Below are positions 22,983 to 32,230 of a DNA stretch of 37,544 bases, in pieces. The notes beneath the pieces are model-generated. The model was not told where the DNA came from and made no database searches. It worked only from the letters and a program-made list of their open reading frames with translations. This DNA is from Geobacteraceae bacterium (GTDB taxonomy: Bacteria > Desulfobacterota > Desulfuromonadia > Geobacterales > DSM-12255): assembly GCA_013377075.1 (NCBI GenBank), contig JACABD010000020.1, positions 25,283-62,826 on the forward strand, given 5' to 3'. Within the stretch, counting starts at the first letter, position 1; the number at the start of each line of letters is the position of its first letter. Position numbers and translations under genes: made by a program.

Positions 22983-25501
22983 GGCTGTTTGACCTCAATA
23001 ACAGCATTGTACGGTGTTGACTCGACCGGTTTGTACCCCTGCCCTGTCAGTTTTATGCCGGTAAAACCGATACTGGCAAGGCCTGGCGCCCTGGCTTTGA
23101 AAGTTGCCGAAAAAAGCTTGCCTGCGCCTGAAATCCCGCCATTTTCAGCCTCTCTGAAGAACCTTATCTCAAGGGCTCCGACAGTTTTATCGATCTTGCC
23201 GGTAAAGTTTGAAGGTTTGCCGTCTTTTTTGAACATATCCCCTTCAGTCAACAGAACAGCCTCGATAAAAGCTGGATCGTAAATTATTTTGAATGGGGCT
23301 GAGAAAAGATTGTTCGCCTCGGAAATCATGATGTCGGCACTGAACTGCTCACCAACCTTGACAACAGTCGGAGCTGAAATACTCAAGGAGACTCTCCGCA
23401 CCTGGGCCGGCGGGAGATTTGCTGCCAGATCCGGAGCCTTGGCTGCTGCAGGATCCGCAACAGCTTGTGGATCGGTAACCTGAACAGCAGATTGCGGAGC
23501 TACCGGCGTTACCACTACCGGCTGTGCCGCAGCCTGAGCAGGTTGCTGAACGTTCTGCGTCGGTACTGCTTGTGGCAAAGAAGCAGAAGGCTGCGCCTTG
23601 GGCTGAGGTTGAGCAGGCGGGGCAGACACGCTCTTTGCTGCCGGAGCGTTGAACTCCGGCTCCTGTGCAAATGAGGCGTATTGCTTGGCAACAGACGGAT
23701 CATCTTCGACTCCTGACCAGAACGAGGCGACTTCAGGATCGGATACAGTTATGCCGCGAACAATCCTTGGAGTTATTGCCAGTATCAGCTCTGTCTTATC
23801 CTGGGAATTATCCTTGTTGGAAAGCAGGTTGCCGATGATCGGAATATCGCCGAGGAGAAATATCTTACTGGTGTTATTCCCTTTCGTATCCTGGATAAGC
23901 CCGCCGATTACGCTTGTCTCGCCGTCTTTCAGTGACAGCACCGTATCCATGTTGCGTGTACCGATGGTTGCAACAGTCGTGTTGCCATCGGTACCGACTT
24001 TTTCCTTTGATAAAATGGAACTGACCTCAAGTCCTAGCTTGATATTAACATCATTGTTGAGCTGGATGGTCGGCTCAGCATTAATCTTGACACCGACATC
24101 AACATACTGGACGTTGACATTGTAATTGCCGACACCATTACTTGAAGTCGTTGTGATCGGCACCCTTGTACCCACATTGAACTTGGCCTTCTCCCTGTTT
24201 TTTACACGGATTTTAGGATTGGATAGTGTTTCGGCATTACCCAGGGTCTTGCCGAAGTTGAAGGTGGCATTTGGGACAGTAATGTAATTGCGGTAATCGC
24301 CCCAGCGGAAGAGGTTAAGCAATTGGGTATTAGTGGCAGCAGTTGTAGTGGTTGTAGTAGTAGAAGAGGTTGTGGAAGTTGTTGCAGCAGTAAGAGTATC
24401 GCTAAAAGCCCCGTTTGGCCCGTACAGACTTGCACCAATTGCGTATTTGCTCAGGGCCAGCCCGAAACTCTCGGCATTTTTCTTGGCAAGCTCGATGACC
24501 TCAACCTCAAGCACCACCTCGGCATCAGGGACATCATTGGCATCAAGTATGCGCCGTGCAACCTCGATAACATCAGCTGTATCCCTTAAAACAAGGGTGT
24601 TCATCTCTTCATTGACATAGATCTTTTTGACCTGAAGCATGGTTCTGATCAGGTTAACCGCCTTTTTTGCATCCAGTTTGTTGAGAAAAAAGGTCTGAAC
24701 GTAAAGATCTTCATACTGTTTTGTCTTGTCAGGAGTTTTTGGATAAACAATCACCGTGCTTTCGTTAAGCACTTTCTTGCTCAGTTTATGCATGCCGCAA
24801 ATGATGTCGAGAGATTGCTGAAAGGTTGCGTTTTCGAGGTAGACGGTAACAGCTGCATCCTTGACGCCTTCGTCAAAAACAAAATTGATCCCGGAAAGCT
24901 GCGAAATGATGTTGAAGACATCCTTTATCTTGGCATCCTTGAATTTCAGCGTGATTGGCTTCGTTGATTTAAGGTTCAGCTCGAACCCTTCTGCCCTTAC
25001 CTTCTTTGTCTTTAACAGGCGTTCTACAGATTCAGCAGCCTCCCTGTTGTTGGGGTTGAAGTTAAGAGCTTTCTGGAATGAGCGTACAGCCTCCTTTGTC
25101 TTGTTCTCCTTCTCAAAGGCGACACCTTCATTATAGAGCTGCAAGGAGCTTCTATGCTTTCGCAGTGTGTCAAGCTGCTGTTTTGCCCGCCCCTGCGCCG
25201 GATCAAGTACCATAGCCTTGGTGTACTCGTTAAACGCCTCATCAAGACGCTTTTCTGCAAACAAATCATCTCCGGCTTTAAGATGTACCCTGGCAGCATT
25301 TTCACTTGCCTTGAGAAAGGCAAGCCTGTACTCGCTCTGCTCCGGATTATTCGAAACAGCCTCGGCATACTTGAGCACGGCCTCGTCAAACTTGCCGCTC
25401 CGCTCGTACTGCTGGCCCCTGTCAAAGGCCGAGCGTCCGACAGTACAGGCGGTCAGGGCTGCAAAAGCAGATAAAAGTGCTATTTTCATTACGATTTTCA
25501 T
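22979..25501 (-). CDS. gspD: Lipoprotein secretin with N-terminal TPRs and C-terminal cohesin domain
   Basis: This 840-residue outer-membrane channel has a lipoprotein signal with lipobox LTAC (C19), TPR-like repeats at about 24-165, a secretin N0/STN-like domain (183-253) and an N1-like domain (265-325). A Thr/Ser-rich loop (371-392) precedes the secretin barrel region (420-585; VPITTTSS, LKDGETSVIGGLIQD, FLLGDIPIIGNLLS, ELILAITPRIV). Then come a Pro/Gln/Ala-rich linker (612-700) and a cohesin domain (703-838; SISAPTVVKVGEQFSADIMI, FKIIYDPAF, GKLFSATFKA). The cohesin fusion is absent from classic GspD/PilQ. I used the ATG at 25501 with AGGAG upstream; a TTG lies 21 bp further up. It follows PilP-like and overlaps the next gene. 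Confidence 0.9.
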   Translation of the reverse strand: MKIVMKIALLSAFAALTACTVGRSAFDRGQQYERSGKFDEAVLKYAEAVSNNPEQSEYRLAFLKASENAARVHLKAGDDLFAEKRLDEAFNEYTKAMVLDPAQGRAKQQLDTLRKHRSSLQLYNEGVAFEKENKTKEAVRSFQKALNFNPNNREAAESVERLLKTKKVRAEGFELNLKSTKPITLKFKDAKIKDVFNIISQLSGINFVFDEGVKDAAVTVYLENATFQQSLDIICGMHKLSKKVLNESTVIVYPKTPDKTKQYEDLYVQTFFLNKLDAKKAVNLIRTMLQVKKIYVNEEMNTLVLRDTADVIEVARRILDANDVPDAEVVLEVEVIELAKKNAESFGLALSKYAIGASLYGPNGAFSDTLTAATTSTTSSTTTTTTTAATNTQLLNLFRWGDYRNYITVPNATFNFGKTLGNAETLSNPKIRVKNREKAKFNVGTRVPITTTSSNGVGNYNVNVQYVDVGVKINAEPTIQLNNDVNIKLGLEVSSILSKEKVGTDGNTTVATIGTRNMDTVLSLKDGETSVIGGLIQDTKGNNTSKIFLLGDIPIIGNLLSNKDNSQDKTELILAITPRIVRGITVSDPEVASFWSGVEDDPSVAKQYASFAQEPEFNAPAAKSVSAPPAQPQPKAQPSASLPQAVPTQNVQQPAQAAAQPVVVTPVAPQSAVQVTDPQAVADPAAAKAPDLAANLPPAQVRRVSLSISAPTVVKVGEQFSADIMISEANNLFSAPFKIIYDPAFIEAVLLTEGDMFKKDGKPSNFTGKIDKTVGALEIRFFREAENGGISGAGKLFSATFKARAPGLASIGFTGIKLTGQGYKPVESTPYNAVIEVKQP

Positions 25502-25527
25502 CGCCGGTTCTCCTATGGACAATCAGG

Positions 25528-26142
25528 TCATTTTCTGGGGGCAGCCAGCGGTCTGTTTTCAACAAGAGGTATGACTATTTCGCCACCATCATTGATGCTT
25601 GATATTGTGATCGCTTCATCAGTAACTAAGGTTACATCGTATTTCCCGGAGATTTTATCTCCTTTTTTCACAAGGAAAATCTCTCTGCCGTTAGAGAGGA
25701 AAATAGTTTTCCGGCTATCCTTTTTCAAAAAACCCAGAAATGTGAAGGTAGCCATGTCGCGCTGAAGCGGTGTCTGCTCGACAACGGCCGGTGCAGTCGG
25801 CAGCTGAACAGGAGCAGGTGGCGGTGGCTTTTTTTCAGGTGGCGGCGGAGGTGGTGGCAGCGGAATCGACACTTTTTTCAGAGCAGAACCCGATTCAAAC
25901 AGGGGCTGAAAGATATTTCGACCGCCACCAGGAGCTGTTCCGGGATTCTTCTCCAACAGATCAAGTCTCACCCTGACCTCATCGGAAACAGCCTGCCCCT
26001 TTCTTGTGGGCTGGACAGTCATACCAGGCCTGAAGGTAAGTTTGTCAACCCGTTCCTGTTTCGGCATGCGCATAAAACTGTAGATGATCGAACATACTAA
26101 AAGTGCTGCCAGTGCGGCAAGTATGGCCTTTTGCCTGTTCAT
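25528..26142 (-). CDS. PilP/GspC-like inner-membrane assembly protein
   Basis: This 204-residue protein has one N-terminal membrane segment (5-24). A linker contains a poly-proline tract (about 94-112), and a C-terminal PilP/GspC homology-region domain follows (TFTFLGFLKKDSRKTIFLS, REIFLVKKGDKI). Such proteins link the inner-membrane platform to the secretin's N0 domain. It precedes the secretin gene by 26 bp and overlaps the PilO-like gene by four bases, consistent with direct partnership. Confidence 0.8.
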   Translation of the reverse strand: MNRQKAILAALAALLVCSIIYSFMRMPKQERVDKLTFRPGMTVQPTRKGQAVSDEVRVRLDLLEKNPGTAPGGGRNIFQPLFESGSALKKVSIPLPPPPPPPEKKPPPPAPVQLPTAPAVVEQTPLQRDMATFTFLGFLKKDSRKTIFLSNGREIFLVKKGDKISGKYDVTLVTDEAITISSINDGGEIVIPLVENRPLAAPRK

Positions 26143-26699
26143 TTAGCCTCCATTGCAAACCAGGAGGTTATTGAAAGCTTTAGCTCAACCGTATCAGGAA
26201 CTACACCTGAGGCAGATGACATACCGATCGAGTCAATTACCAGGATGTTACTCTTTCCTGAGCCGAGATCGTAAATAAATCTTTTGAGCTGAGGGTATTT
26301 CCCGCTGACCTTCAGGGTAAGGGCATAGTTGACAAGGTTCTCTTCCTTTTCATTTGTCGGCTTATAGGAAATAGCACTCAGGTCAAGATTGTTTCTTGAC
26401 GCCATTTCGTACAGTTCGCCAATAAACCTGGCAAAGTGAACCTTCCCATAGATCTTTTCATGAAATTTAGCAAGATCCAGCTGGCCGTTTCGGTACAGAG
26501 TGTCCCTGTCAAGGAGCGCAGCACCGCGCCCCTCCTGTTCCCGCAGCTTCAACCAATCTGACTGGAGTTTATCCACTTTAGGTTTCTGGTAGAAATTGAT
26601 GAAAAGCTGCAATGTCAGCGCACTTACAAACAGTATGGCAATCGCCAGGGATGTCTTTTTACGAAGAGTCAGTATCTGTTTTACAATTGAAAGGTTCAT
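26139..26699 (-). CDS. PilO/GspM-like assembly platform protein
   Basis: This 186-residue protein has one membrane segment (about 16-35), a coiled-coil region and a ferredoxin-like periplasmic domain (NLDLSAISYKP, VNYALTLKVSGKYPQLKRFI). These features match PilO. In type IV pilus and type II systems PilO pairs with PilN on the periplasmic side. Both ends overlap neighbours by four bases (ATGA), so expression is tightly coupled. Confidence 0.78.
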   Translation of the reverse strand: MNLSIVKQILTLRKKTSLAIAILFVSALTLQLFINFYQKPKVDKLQSDWLKLREQEGRGAALLDRDTLYRNGQLDLAKFHEKIYGKVHFARFIGELYEMASRNNLDLSAISYKPTNEKEENLVNYALTLKVSGKYPQLKRFIYDLGSGKSNILVIDSIGMSSASGVVPDTVELKLSITSWFAMEAK

Positions 26700-27226
26700 G
26701 ATGCTGACACCTTGCAGACGACTGTGAAGTTAAGCCCCTTCTGGGTTCCCTCTTTGACCGTAGTCTGGTCAGTCAGGTAAACTTCTTTGAAGACTTTTGA
26801 ACCTTCAAGGTTTTCGATGAATCTGCGAACAGCGGCAAAGTTTCTGGCGCTTGCAGAAAGTTTCAGGGTTGCTCCCTTGTCTGACGGCTCAAGCGCCCGC
26901 AGTGAAACCCCTTCAGGAATGAGTCTCTCCAGGTTTGACAGTAGCAAAAGCCAGTCATAAGACCTTTTGTAAAGTATCGAATTAACAGTTTTGACGCTGG
27001 CCTGAAAAGCAGAGTACTGACTGTCACTGACCTTACTCTTGGCTGTGCCACGGTTTAAGCGGTCACTGTACTGCGCCAGTTTTTCCAGCTGTGCAGCATT
27101 ATCGACAATCATGTAGATCGAGAAGAAGAGCCAGATCGAGAGGAGTAACCCTGCAGCAAGGAAACCGATGTTTACCTTTCTGAAGTCTACATAAACCCTT
27201 GTTGCAAGGTTAATGCTGAAATTCAT
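26696..27226 (-). CDS. PilN/GspL-C-terminal-like assembly platform protein
   Basis: This 176-residue protein has a short cytoplasmic start (INLATRVYVDFRKVN), a membrane segment at about 20-42 and a periplasmic domain with the PilN pattern (LLLLSNLERLIPEGVSLRAL, TLKLSASARNFAAVRRFIENL). The INLA motif at 5-8 resembles the PilN N-terminus that binds PilM, which is encoded just upstream with a four-base overlap. Confidence 0.8.
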   Translation of the reverse strand: MNFSINLATRVYVDFRKVNIGFLAAGLLLSIWLFFSIYMIVDNAAQLEKLAQYSDRLNRGTAKSKVSDSQYSAFQASVKTVNSILYKRSYDWLLLLSNLERLIPEGVSLRALEPSDKGATLKLSASARNFAAVRRFIENLEGSKVFKEVYLTDQTTVKEGTQKGLNFTVVCKVSAS

Positions 27227-28149
27227 CGAAGACTCCTTGAAGCTGCGCCAAGTGAAGAGAGTATCTCGGGAAGTTCAAGGCGATCTATCCTCTGTTTCGA
27301 AGTTGAGATGAGGGCATCCGTATCGGCGAGGAAAGGCTCCATACCTGTCGCTTCGAAAAGTACACTCCTGAAAAGCCCGCGTTCCGAAGGAGATACAGAG
27401 TAAAAGAACTTCTGCGGCTTCCAGCCCCCCCTTGAATCGGAATAGACCAGAAGGGAGCTGTTAACCTCCCGGTAGAGCCTCACAGGATCGGAGAGAGAGG
27501 TGCCGATATATTTGCTCCGGTGAAAATCAAGAATACCGTCCTGGAATACCATGACTGTCAAGAGGCCTCGATGACAGATCAGAAAAGCCAGATTGTCATT
27601 GACCTCCAACCGGCTGGAAAAAAGCCGGTAAAGATTCAAAGATGCGAAATCGATTTGTGCCGGTTCCAGTGATATTGAGAGGAGCAGCTCCTCATACTCG
27701 CTTATTACGCTTTTCGAAGCAAGCGCAACAAGGAGGAAAGATTTCCCTTCTGCATCCACTTTTAACAGGTGATAATCAAGATGCAGCTCGCTCAGCTCAA
27801 CAGGAAAACTCTTTTTAAGCTTCCACTTGATCTGATCTATCCCTTCCGCCTTGCTCTTAATGGGGGAGTCCATCTCAAGCACCATGACCCTTCCGGAGAG
27901 ATCAGGCAGAGAGATTGAAACTCTCTTTATATCGGTTGAAAGCTTGTTCCACCCTTCAGCAATCTGCCTTGACAGAAGAGCAGGGTCAAAGATATTCCCC
28001 TCCTTGATGGAGGTTTTCAATATCTCCTCTGAACCGGTAGTAACCTCGAACCGCTCTATCACCGGAGAGTCGGCGCGGCCTGACGCAAGCGTCCAGACAA
28101 AGCCGTGCTGATGTATTTCCAGTCCAAGTGAATTACTCTGAAATAACAT
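27223..28149 (-). CDS. PilM/GspL-like cytoplasmic actin-fold protein
   Basis: This 308-residue protein resembles PilM: LGLEIHQHGFVWTLA at the N-terminus, VSISLPDLSGRVMVLEMDSP at about 85-104, IKWKLKKSFPVELSELHLDYHLL near 112-134, and the later LAFLICHRGLLTVMVFQDG. The actin-like nucleotide site looks degenerate compared with canonical PilM (the phosphate-binding DxG motif is weak). It would bridge the GspE ATPase (encoded 2 bp upstream) and the PilN-like protein. Confidence 0.75.
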   Translation of the reverse strand: MLFQSNSLGLEIHQHGFVWTLASGRADSPVIERFEVTTGSEEILKTSIKEGNIFDPALLSRQIAEGWNKLSTDIKRVSISLPDLSGRVMVLEMDSPIKSKAEGIDQIKWKLKKSFPVELSELHLDYHLLKVDAEGKSFLLVALASKSVISEYEELLLSISLEPAQIDFASLNLYRLFSSRLEVNDNLAFLICHRGLLTVMVFQDGILDFHRSKYIGTSLSDPVRLYREVNSSLLVYSDSRGGWKPQKFFYSVSPSERGLFRSVLFEATGMEPFLADTDALISTSKQRIDRLELPEILSSLGAASRSLR

Positions 28150-28151
28150 TT

Positions 28152-29873
28152 CTACTCCACAAAAGTGACACGATTGATCTCTTTCACCGTGGTCTCACCG
28201 GCAAAAACCTTTTCAACGGCAGATTCCCGCAAAAACATTGTACCTGCCTCTCTGGCAGCCTTTTTCAGTACAGCGGCGGGCGCCTTGGAAACAATCAGCT
28301 CGCGAAGCTCGTCATTCAGGTCAAGCAGCTCGACAATAGCTGATCTGCCGCGATAGCCGGTATTGTTGCACTCATCGCACCCTTTTGCCTCATAAAAAGT
28401 GATGTCTCTGCACAATTCAGGATTAATGGCTGATTCAATAAGGTACTCATCGGTATGTTTGACCGCCTGTCTGCACTTCGGGCAGACCTTACGCACCAGT
28501 CGCTGCGCCATGACACAGTTGAGACAGGAGACAAAGTTGTAAGGATCTATCCCCATATGGATGAAACGGCCGATAACGTCAAAAACGTTGTTGGCATGAA
28601 CTGTCGTAAAGACAAGATGCCCTGTCAAGGCAGATTGAACGGCTATCTGCGCAGTTTCAGGATCGCGGATCTCACCGACCATGATCTTGTCAGGGTCGTG
28701 CCTCAAGATGGAGCGAAGTCCCCTCGCAAAGGTGAGTCCCTTCTTCTCATTTACCGGAATCTGCACAATCCCTTTGAGGAGGTATTCAACAGGATCCTCT
28801 ATCGTAATAATTTTCTCTTCGCCGGTGTGGATTTCGGTAAGGGCGGCATAGAGGGACGTCGTTTTACCGGAACCTGTCGGCCCGGTGACAAGAACCATTC
28901 CGTAAGGCTCACGAACCATTTTCCTGAACCGTTTTATCTCGTGCTGGGACATGCCGAGAACATTCAGGGTAAGTCCCTTCATATCGCTGGCAATGCTCTC
29001 CTTGTCGAGAATACGAATGACCGCATCCTCGCCGAATGCGCTCGGCATAATGGAAACACGGAAGTCTATGGCCTTGTTGTTGATGCGCAACTTGAAGCGG
29101 CCATCCTGCGGAATCCTCCGCTCGGAAATGTCAAGCTCGCTCATTACCTTGAGGCGGGAGATTATCGGCCCCTGAAAATGCATGTCAATGGTATCTGTCG
29201 CCTTATAGAGAACGCCATCTATCCTGAACTTGATGACTACCCCTTCCATGGCGCATTCGATATGGATATCGCTTGCCCTTCTGGTAAGCGCATCCATAAT
29301 TGTCGAATTGAGGAGCTTGATGATAGGGCTTGTGTCAGAGGAAATTGCCTCGACGGAGAGAACTTCTTCCCCCTTCTCCGTCTCGGTGACAAGCTGGAGC
29401 ATGAAGTCTTCAGAGACCTCTTTAAGCACCCTGCTTGTACCGTCTCCTTTTTTGAGAAGCAGATGAATTGCCGAGGGAGAGGCAATTTTAAGAATCAACG
29501 GCCTGTCGAGAATGAGTTCGAGATCGTCGAGTTTGACAACGTCCGTCGGATCCGGAATGGCAATTACAAGAGAGTTGCCGACAAGTTCGAGAGGAACAAA
29601 GGTATAACGATAGGTTATGTCAGCCGGGAAAAGCGCAAGCAGATGTTCGTCGAGCTTATGGGCTGCCAGATCAACAAAATCCAGACCAAACTGCTCGGCA
29701 AGGGCCTGATAGAGGGTGTCTTCAGAGACAAGCCCCTCCTGGATGCAGAGATCGCCAAAACGAAGAGTTGAACTCTTTAGTTTTTCAACAACATAATCAG
29801 ACTGATCCTGCGTCAGATCACCGTGACCAACAAGTATTTCACCTATCATTTTTCTTGCAAAGGAGATGCTCAT
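28152..29873 (-). CDS. gspE: Secretion/pilus assembly ATPase (GspE/PilB)
   Basis: This 573-residue hexameric ATPase has an MshEN/GspE N-domain (about 1-140) and a catalytic domain. Walker A is GPTGSGKT (331-338), the Asp box ITIEDPVEY lies at 356-364, Walker B is RHDPDKIMVGEIRD (391-404), and the His box is TGHLVFTTVHANN (417-429). A zinc-binding insert uses C464-x2-C467 and C499-x2-C502. It powers pseudopilus assembly from the cytoplasm. It follows gspF by 4 bp. Confidence 0.94.
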   Translation of the reverse strand: MSISFARKMIGEILVGHGDLTQDQSDYVVEKLKSSTLRFGDLCIQEGLVSEDTLYQALAEQFGLDFVDLAAHKLDEHLLALFPADITYRYTFVPLELVGNSLVIAIPDPTDVVKLDDLELILDRPLILKIASPSAIHLLLKKGDGTSRVLKEVSEDFMLQLVTETEKGEEVLSVEAISSDTSPIIKLLNSTIMDALTRRASDIHIECAMEGVVIKFRIDGVLYKATDTIDMHFQGPIISRLKVMSELDISERRIPQDGRFKLRINNKAIDFRVSIMPSAFGEDAVIRILDKESIASDMKGLTLNVLGMSQHEIKRFRKMVREPYGMVLVTGPTGSGKTTSLYAALTEIHTGEEKIITIEDPVEYLLKGIVQIPVNEKKGLTFARGLRSILRHDPDKIMVGEIRDPETAQIAVQSALTGHLVFTTVHANNVFDVIGRFIHMGIDPYNFVSCLNCVMAQRLVRKVCPKCRQAVKHTDEYLIESAINPELCRDITFYEAKGCDECNNTGYRGRSAIVELLDLNDELRELIVSKAPAAVLKKAAREAGTMFLRESAVEKVFAGETTVKEINRVTFVE

Positions 29874-29877
29874 TTAG

Positions 29878-31086
29878 TTATCCGACCGTCCCGGCGATTT
29901 TGAATACTGGTAAATACATGGTAACAATAATTGTACCGATGACAACCCCCATGATAACCATTATTGCCGGCTCTATGGCAGTGCTCAGCAAGTGAAGCTT
30001 CTGGTCAAGCTCCTCCTCGAAATAGTCGGAGATCCCTTCCAGCATCTCTTCAAGAGAACCTGTTGATTCGCCAACGCTGAGCATTCGCAGTGCAAGGGTC
30101 GGCATCAGCTTTGCTCCGTCAATGGCAACGCTCAAGGAAACCCCCTCCTCAACACGCCTGATAGCCGCGGTAAGCCTCACTTCAAGGACCTTGTTGTTAA
30201 GGGTTCCGACAGACATCCTCAGCGACTCGACGATGGGAATGCCGCTTTCGATAATCGTTGCAAGAGTTCTGGTAAAGCTTACAATAGCGTATTTGGCAAA
30301 AACATCTCCGATCACCGGAATCTTTAACGTGAATTTATCAACAATCATCCTGCCCGACTCGGTATTAGCCCATCTTCTGAAAAAATAGACCCCGCAAACA
30401 ACAGCACCTATCAGCAGCGGAAAAAACTTTTTCAGGATACTGGTAAAGGCTATAAGCACAAGGGTCGGAGTTGGCAGCCTTGACCCTGCATCAGCATAGA
30501 CCTGACTGAAGGTGGGGACAACGTAGACCAGGAGCAGCGTTATGGCGACAAAAGCAACAGAGAGCAAAATCGCCGGGTAAAAGAGCGCGGTAATGACCTT
30601 TTTTCTAAAACCTTCAGTTTTTTTGAGAAAAGTAATGTAACGCTTGATTGTCTGCGGAAGATCGCCAGTACGTTCACCGGCACGGATCGACGCGATGTAG
30701 AGATGGGAAAATGCGCTCGGATGGCGCTCGAAAGCATCGGAGAGAGAACTCCCCCCCTTGATATCGTCACGAATGATCTCCAGGACCTCGGCAAGCCGCC
30801 CCTTCTCGATCCTCTCAAGAATAGTGTCAAGCGACTGAATGATCGGCAGCCCGGCCTTTATGAGGACAAGCAGCTCCTGATTGAATGTGATCAGTGATTT
30901 AATATCAATCTTCCGGCGTGAGGCCCCTTTGTTCCATAGGAACTGAAGCGGCTTTTTCGATATACTGAAAACAAAGAAACCCTGAGAAGTAAGGTTCTGT
31001 CTGAGAATATCCGAGGACGCAGCCTCAAACTCCTTCTCAATAATCCTGCCGTCAGCAGAGCCGATTTTACAGATAAATAGTGGCAT
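29878..31086 (-). CDS. gspF: Inner-membrane platform protein (GspF/PilC)
   Basis: This 402-residue protein has two GspF cytoplasmic domains (about 68-190 and 270-390) and three membrane segments (about 165-190, 215-235, 370-395). Typical motifs are FNQELLVLIKAGLPIIQSLD (68-87), IRAGERTGDLPQTI and, in the second half, SVGESTGSLEEML. It forms the central platform on which pseudopilins are assembled. It lies 60 bp after the octaheme cytochrome gene, the largest gap in the 19-gene run. Confidence 0.92.
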   Translation of the reverse strand: MPLFICKIGSADGRIIEKEFEAASSDILRQNLTSQGFFVFSISKKPLQFLWNKGASRRKIDIKSLITFNQELLVLIKAGLPIIQSLDTILERIEKGRLAEVLEIIRDDIKGGSSLSDAFERHPSAFSHLYIASIRAGERTGDLPQTIKRYITFLKKTEGFRKKVITALFYPAILLSVAFVAITLLLVYVVPTFSQVYADAGSRLPTPTLVLIAFTSILKKFFPLLIGAVVCGVYFFRRWANTESGRMIVDKFTLKIPVIGDVFAKYAIVSFTRTLATIIESGIPIVESLRMSVGTLNNKVLEVRLTAAIRRVEEGVSLSVAIDGAKLMPTLALRMLSVGESTGSLEEMLEGISDYFEEELDQKLHLLSTAIEPAIMVIMGVVIGTIIVTMYLPVFKIAGTVG

Positions 31087-31146
31087 ATTCCGGTCAGTAG
31101 TACATAGTTAGTAGGTTTTATAAGTGAGCAACCAAATCAGCGAGCA

Positions 31147-32223
31147 TCAGTACGACTTTGGATTATGTTCAACCCCGTGACAGGTGAGATAGCACTCGCC
31201 ACTAAACTTTGCATTCCCCTTCTCAACGAACTTCAACAGCCCCTTGGAATTTGGAGACACAACATTGCGGTTGAATTTTATAAGGTATTTAAACTCTACA
31301 CTACCGTGTGAATTATGACAGGTAAAGCATGAAGTACCGGGATTTTTTATCGACCGGCCCTGAATATGAAGTGAATGATACCTGAAGCTTTCGTCTGCGA
31401 GGATGCTTGTGCGGCTATGGCAGCGGTAGCAGAGAGCATAGGCGTAGGAGCTCTCGGAAGCTCCGTCAATAGTGTCGAAATTATCCTTGAGAATGTATCT
31501 GTACCGTGAGCCGTGAACACCTTTGGGACCGTTACTGTCGTCATTACCGTGACAGTCGCCGCAGGTGATGACAGAAACATCAGAGGAGGAAATCTTCTTC
31601 TCTTTGTAAGGCTTGAGAAGACTGATGACGGTGGAGCTTTTCCCTTCTCCTTCAACAGGGTGAAATGACGGGTTTGTCAAAGAAAACTCGATTCTCTTGT
31701 TGGTGTACCTGCCTGGGAGATTGAGCGAGTCGCCATGGCAGCGATAACAGACCTCAGACTCCCTGCTCACCTGGGTCACCTGGTTTACTATTCTCTTTCC
31801 CTTCAGTCCGGCAAAAAGGTTCTCTCTGGTGACATAGTGAGGGTGATGGCAGTCAACACAGTCGGCATGACGCAACGCCTTTGTGTCTATCTCTGGAAGT
31901 ACCTCAGTTGGGCGATGACGTCCGGGAGTATCAAAAGTCGGATGCCTGAAGGTTTTGAAGAATTCGGCTTCAATATTTTTCATATCAGCCTTGACAACAA
32001 CCGCACCGGCCGGCATTCGTTTTGATCCCTTTCTACGTTGAGGATCGCCGTGGCAGACGATGCATCCTTCCGAGCCGCCGCCGCCTTTGAGACTGGTCTT
32101 GTAATGACATGTGGCGCACCCAAGGGGTAGATTGTTTTTATCCAGATGGACGCCGGCATTAGCAACCGTCGAAAATAAAAGCGTAGATATCAGCAAGGTA
32201 TATATAAAATTCAGCATTTTCAT
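31147..32223 (-). CDS. Octaheme-type c cytochrome, secreted
   Basis: This 358-residue protein has a Sec signal peptide (1-23, cleavage after ANA). It has seven CxxCH heme sites, starting at 36, 54, 122, 159, 221, 265 and 299, plus one CxxxCH site (CYLTCH, 344-349), giving a predicted eight hemes. It is periplasmic or exported and should take part in electron transfer toward the outer surface. Many other histidines (HHPH, HGSR, HSLH) can serve as distal ligands. It lies between a tetraheme cytochrome and gspF, so it may be a T2S substrate or act at the machine. No family name can be given with confidence. Confidence 0.88.
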   Translation of the reverse strand: MKMLNFIYTLLISTLLFSTVANAGVHLDKNNLPLGCATCHYKTSLKGGGGSEGCIVCHGDPQRRKGSKRMPAGAVVVKADMKNIEAEFFKTFRHPTFDTPGRHRPTEVLPEIDTKALRHADCVDCHHPHYVTRENLFAGLKGKRIVNQVTQVSRESEVCYRCHGDSLNLPGRYTNKRIEFSLTNPSFHPVEGEGKSSTVISLLKPYKEKKISSSDVSVITCGDCHGNDDSNGPKGVHGSRYRYILKDNFDTIDGASESSYAYALCYRCHSRTSILADESFRYHSLHIQGRSIKNPGTSCFTCHNSHGSVEFKYLIKFNRNVVSPNSKGLLKFVEKGNAKFSGECYLTCHGVEHNPKSY

Positions 32224-32230
32224 GAATACG

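Noticed and set aside
28455-29771. A 438-codon open frame on the plus strand
   Set aside because: It is entirely antisense to gspE, whose motifs are complete. Its translation shows no domain, and such frames arise from codon bias.
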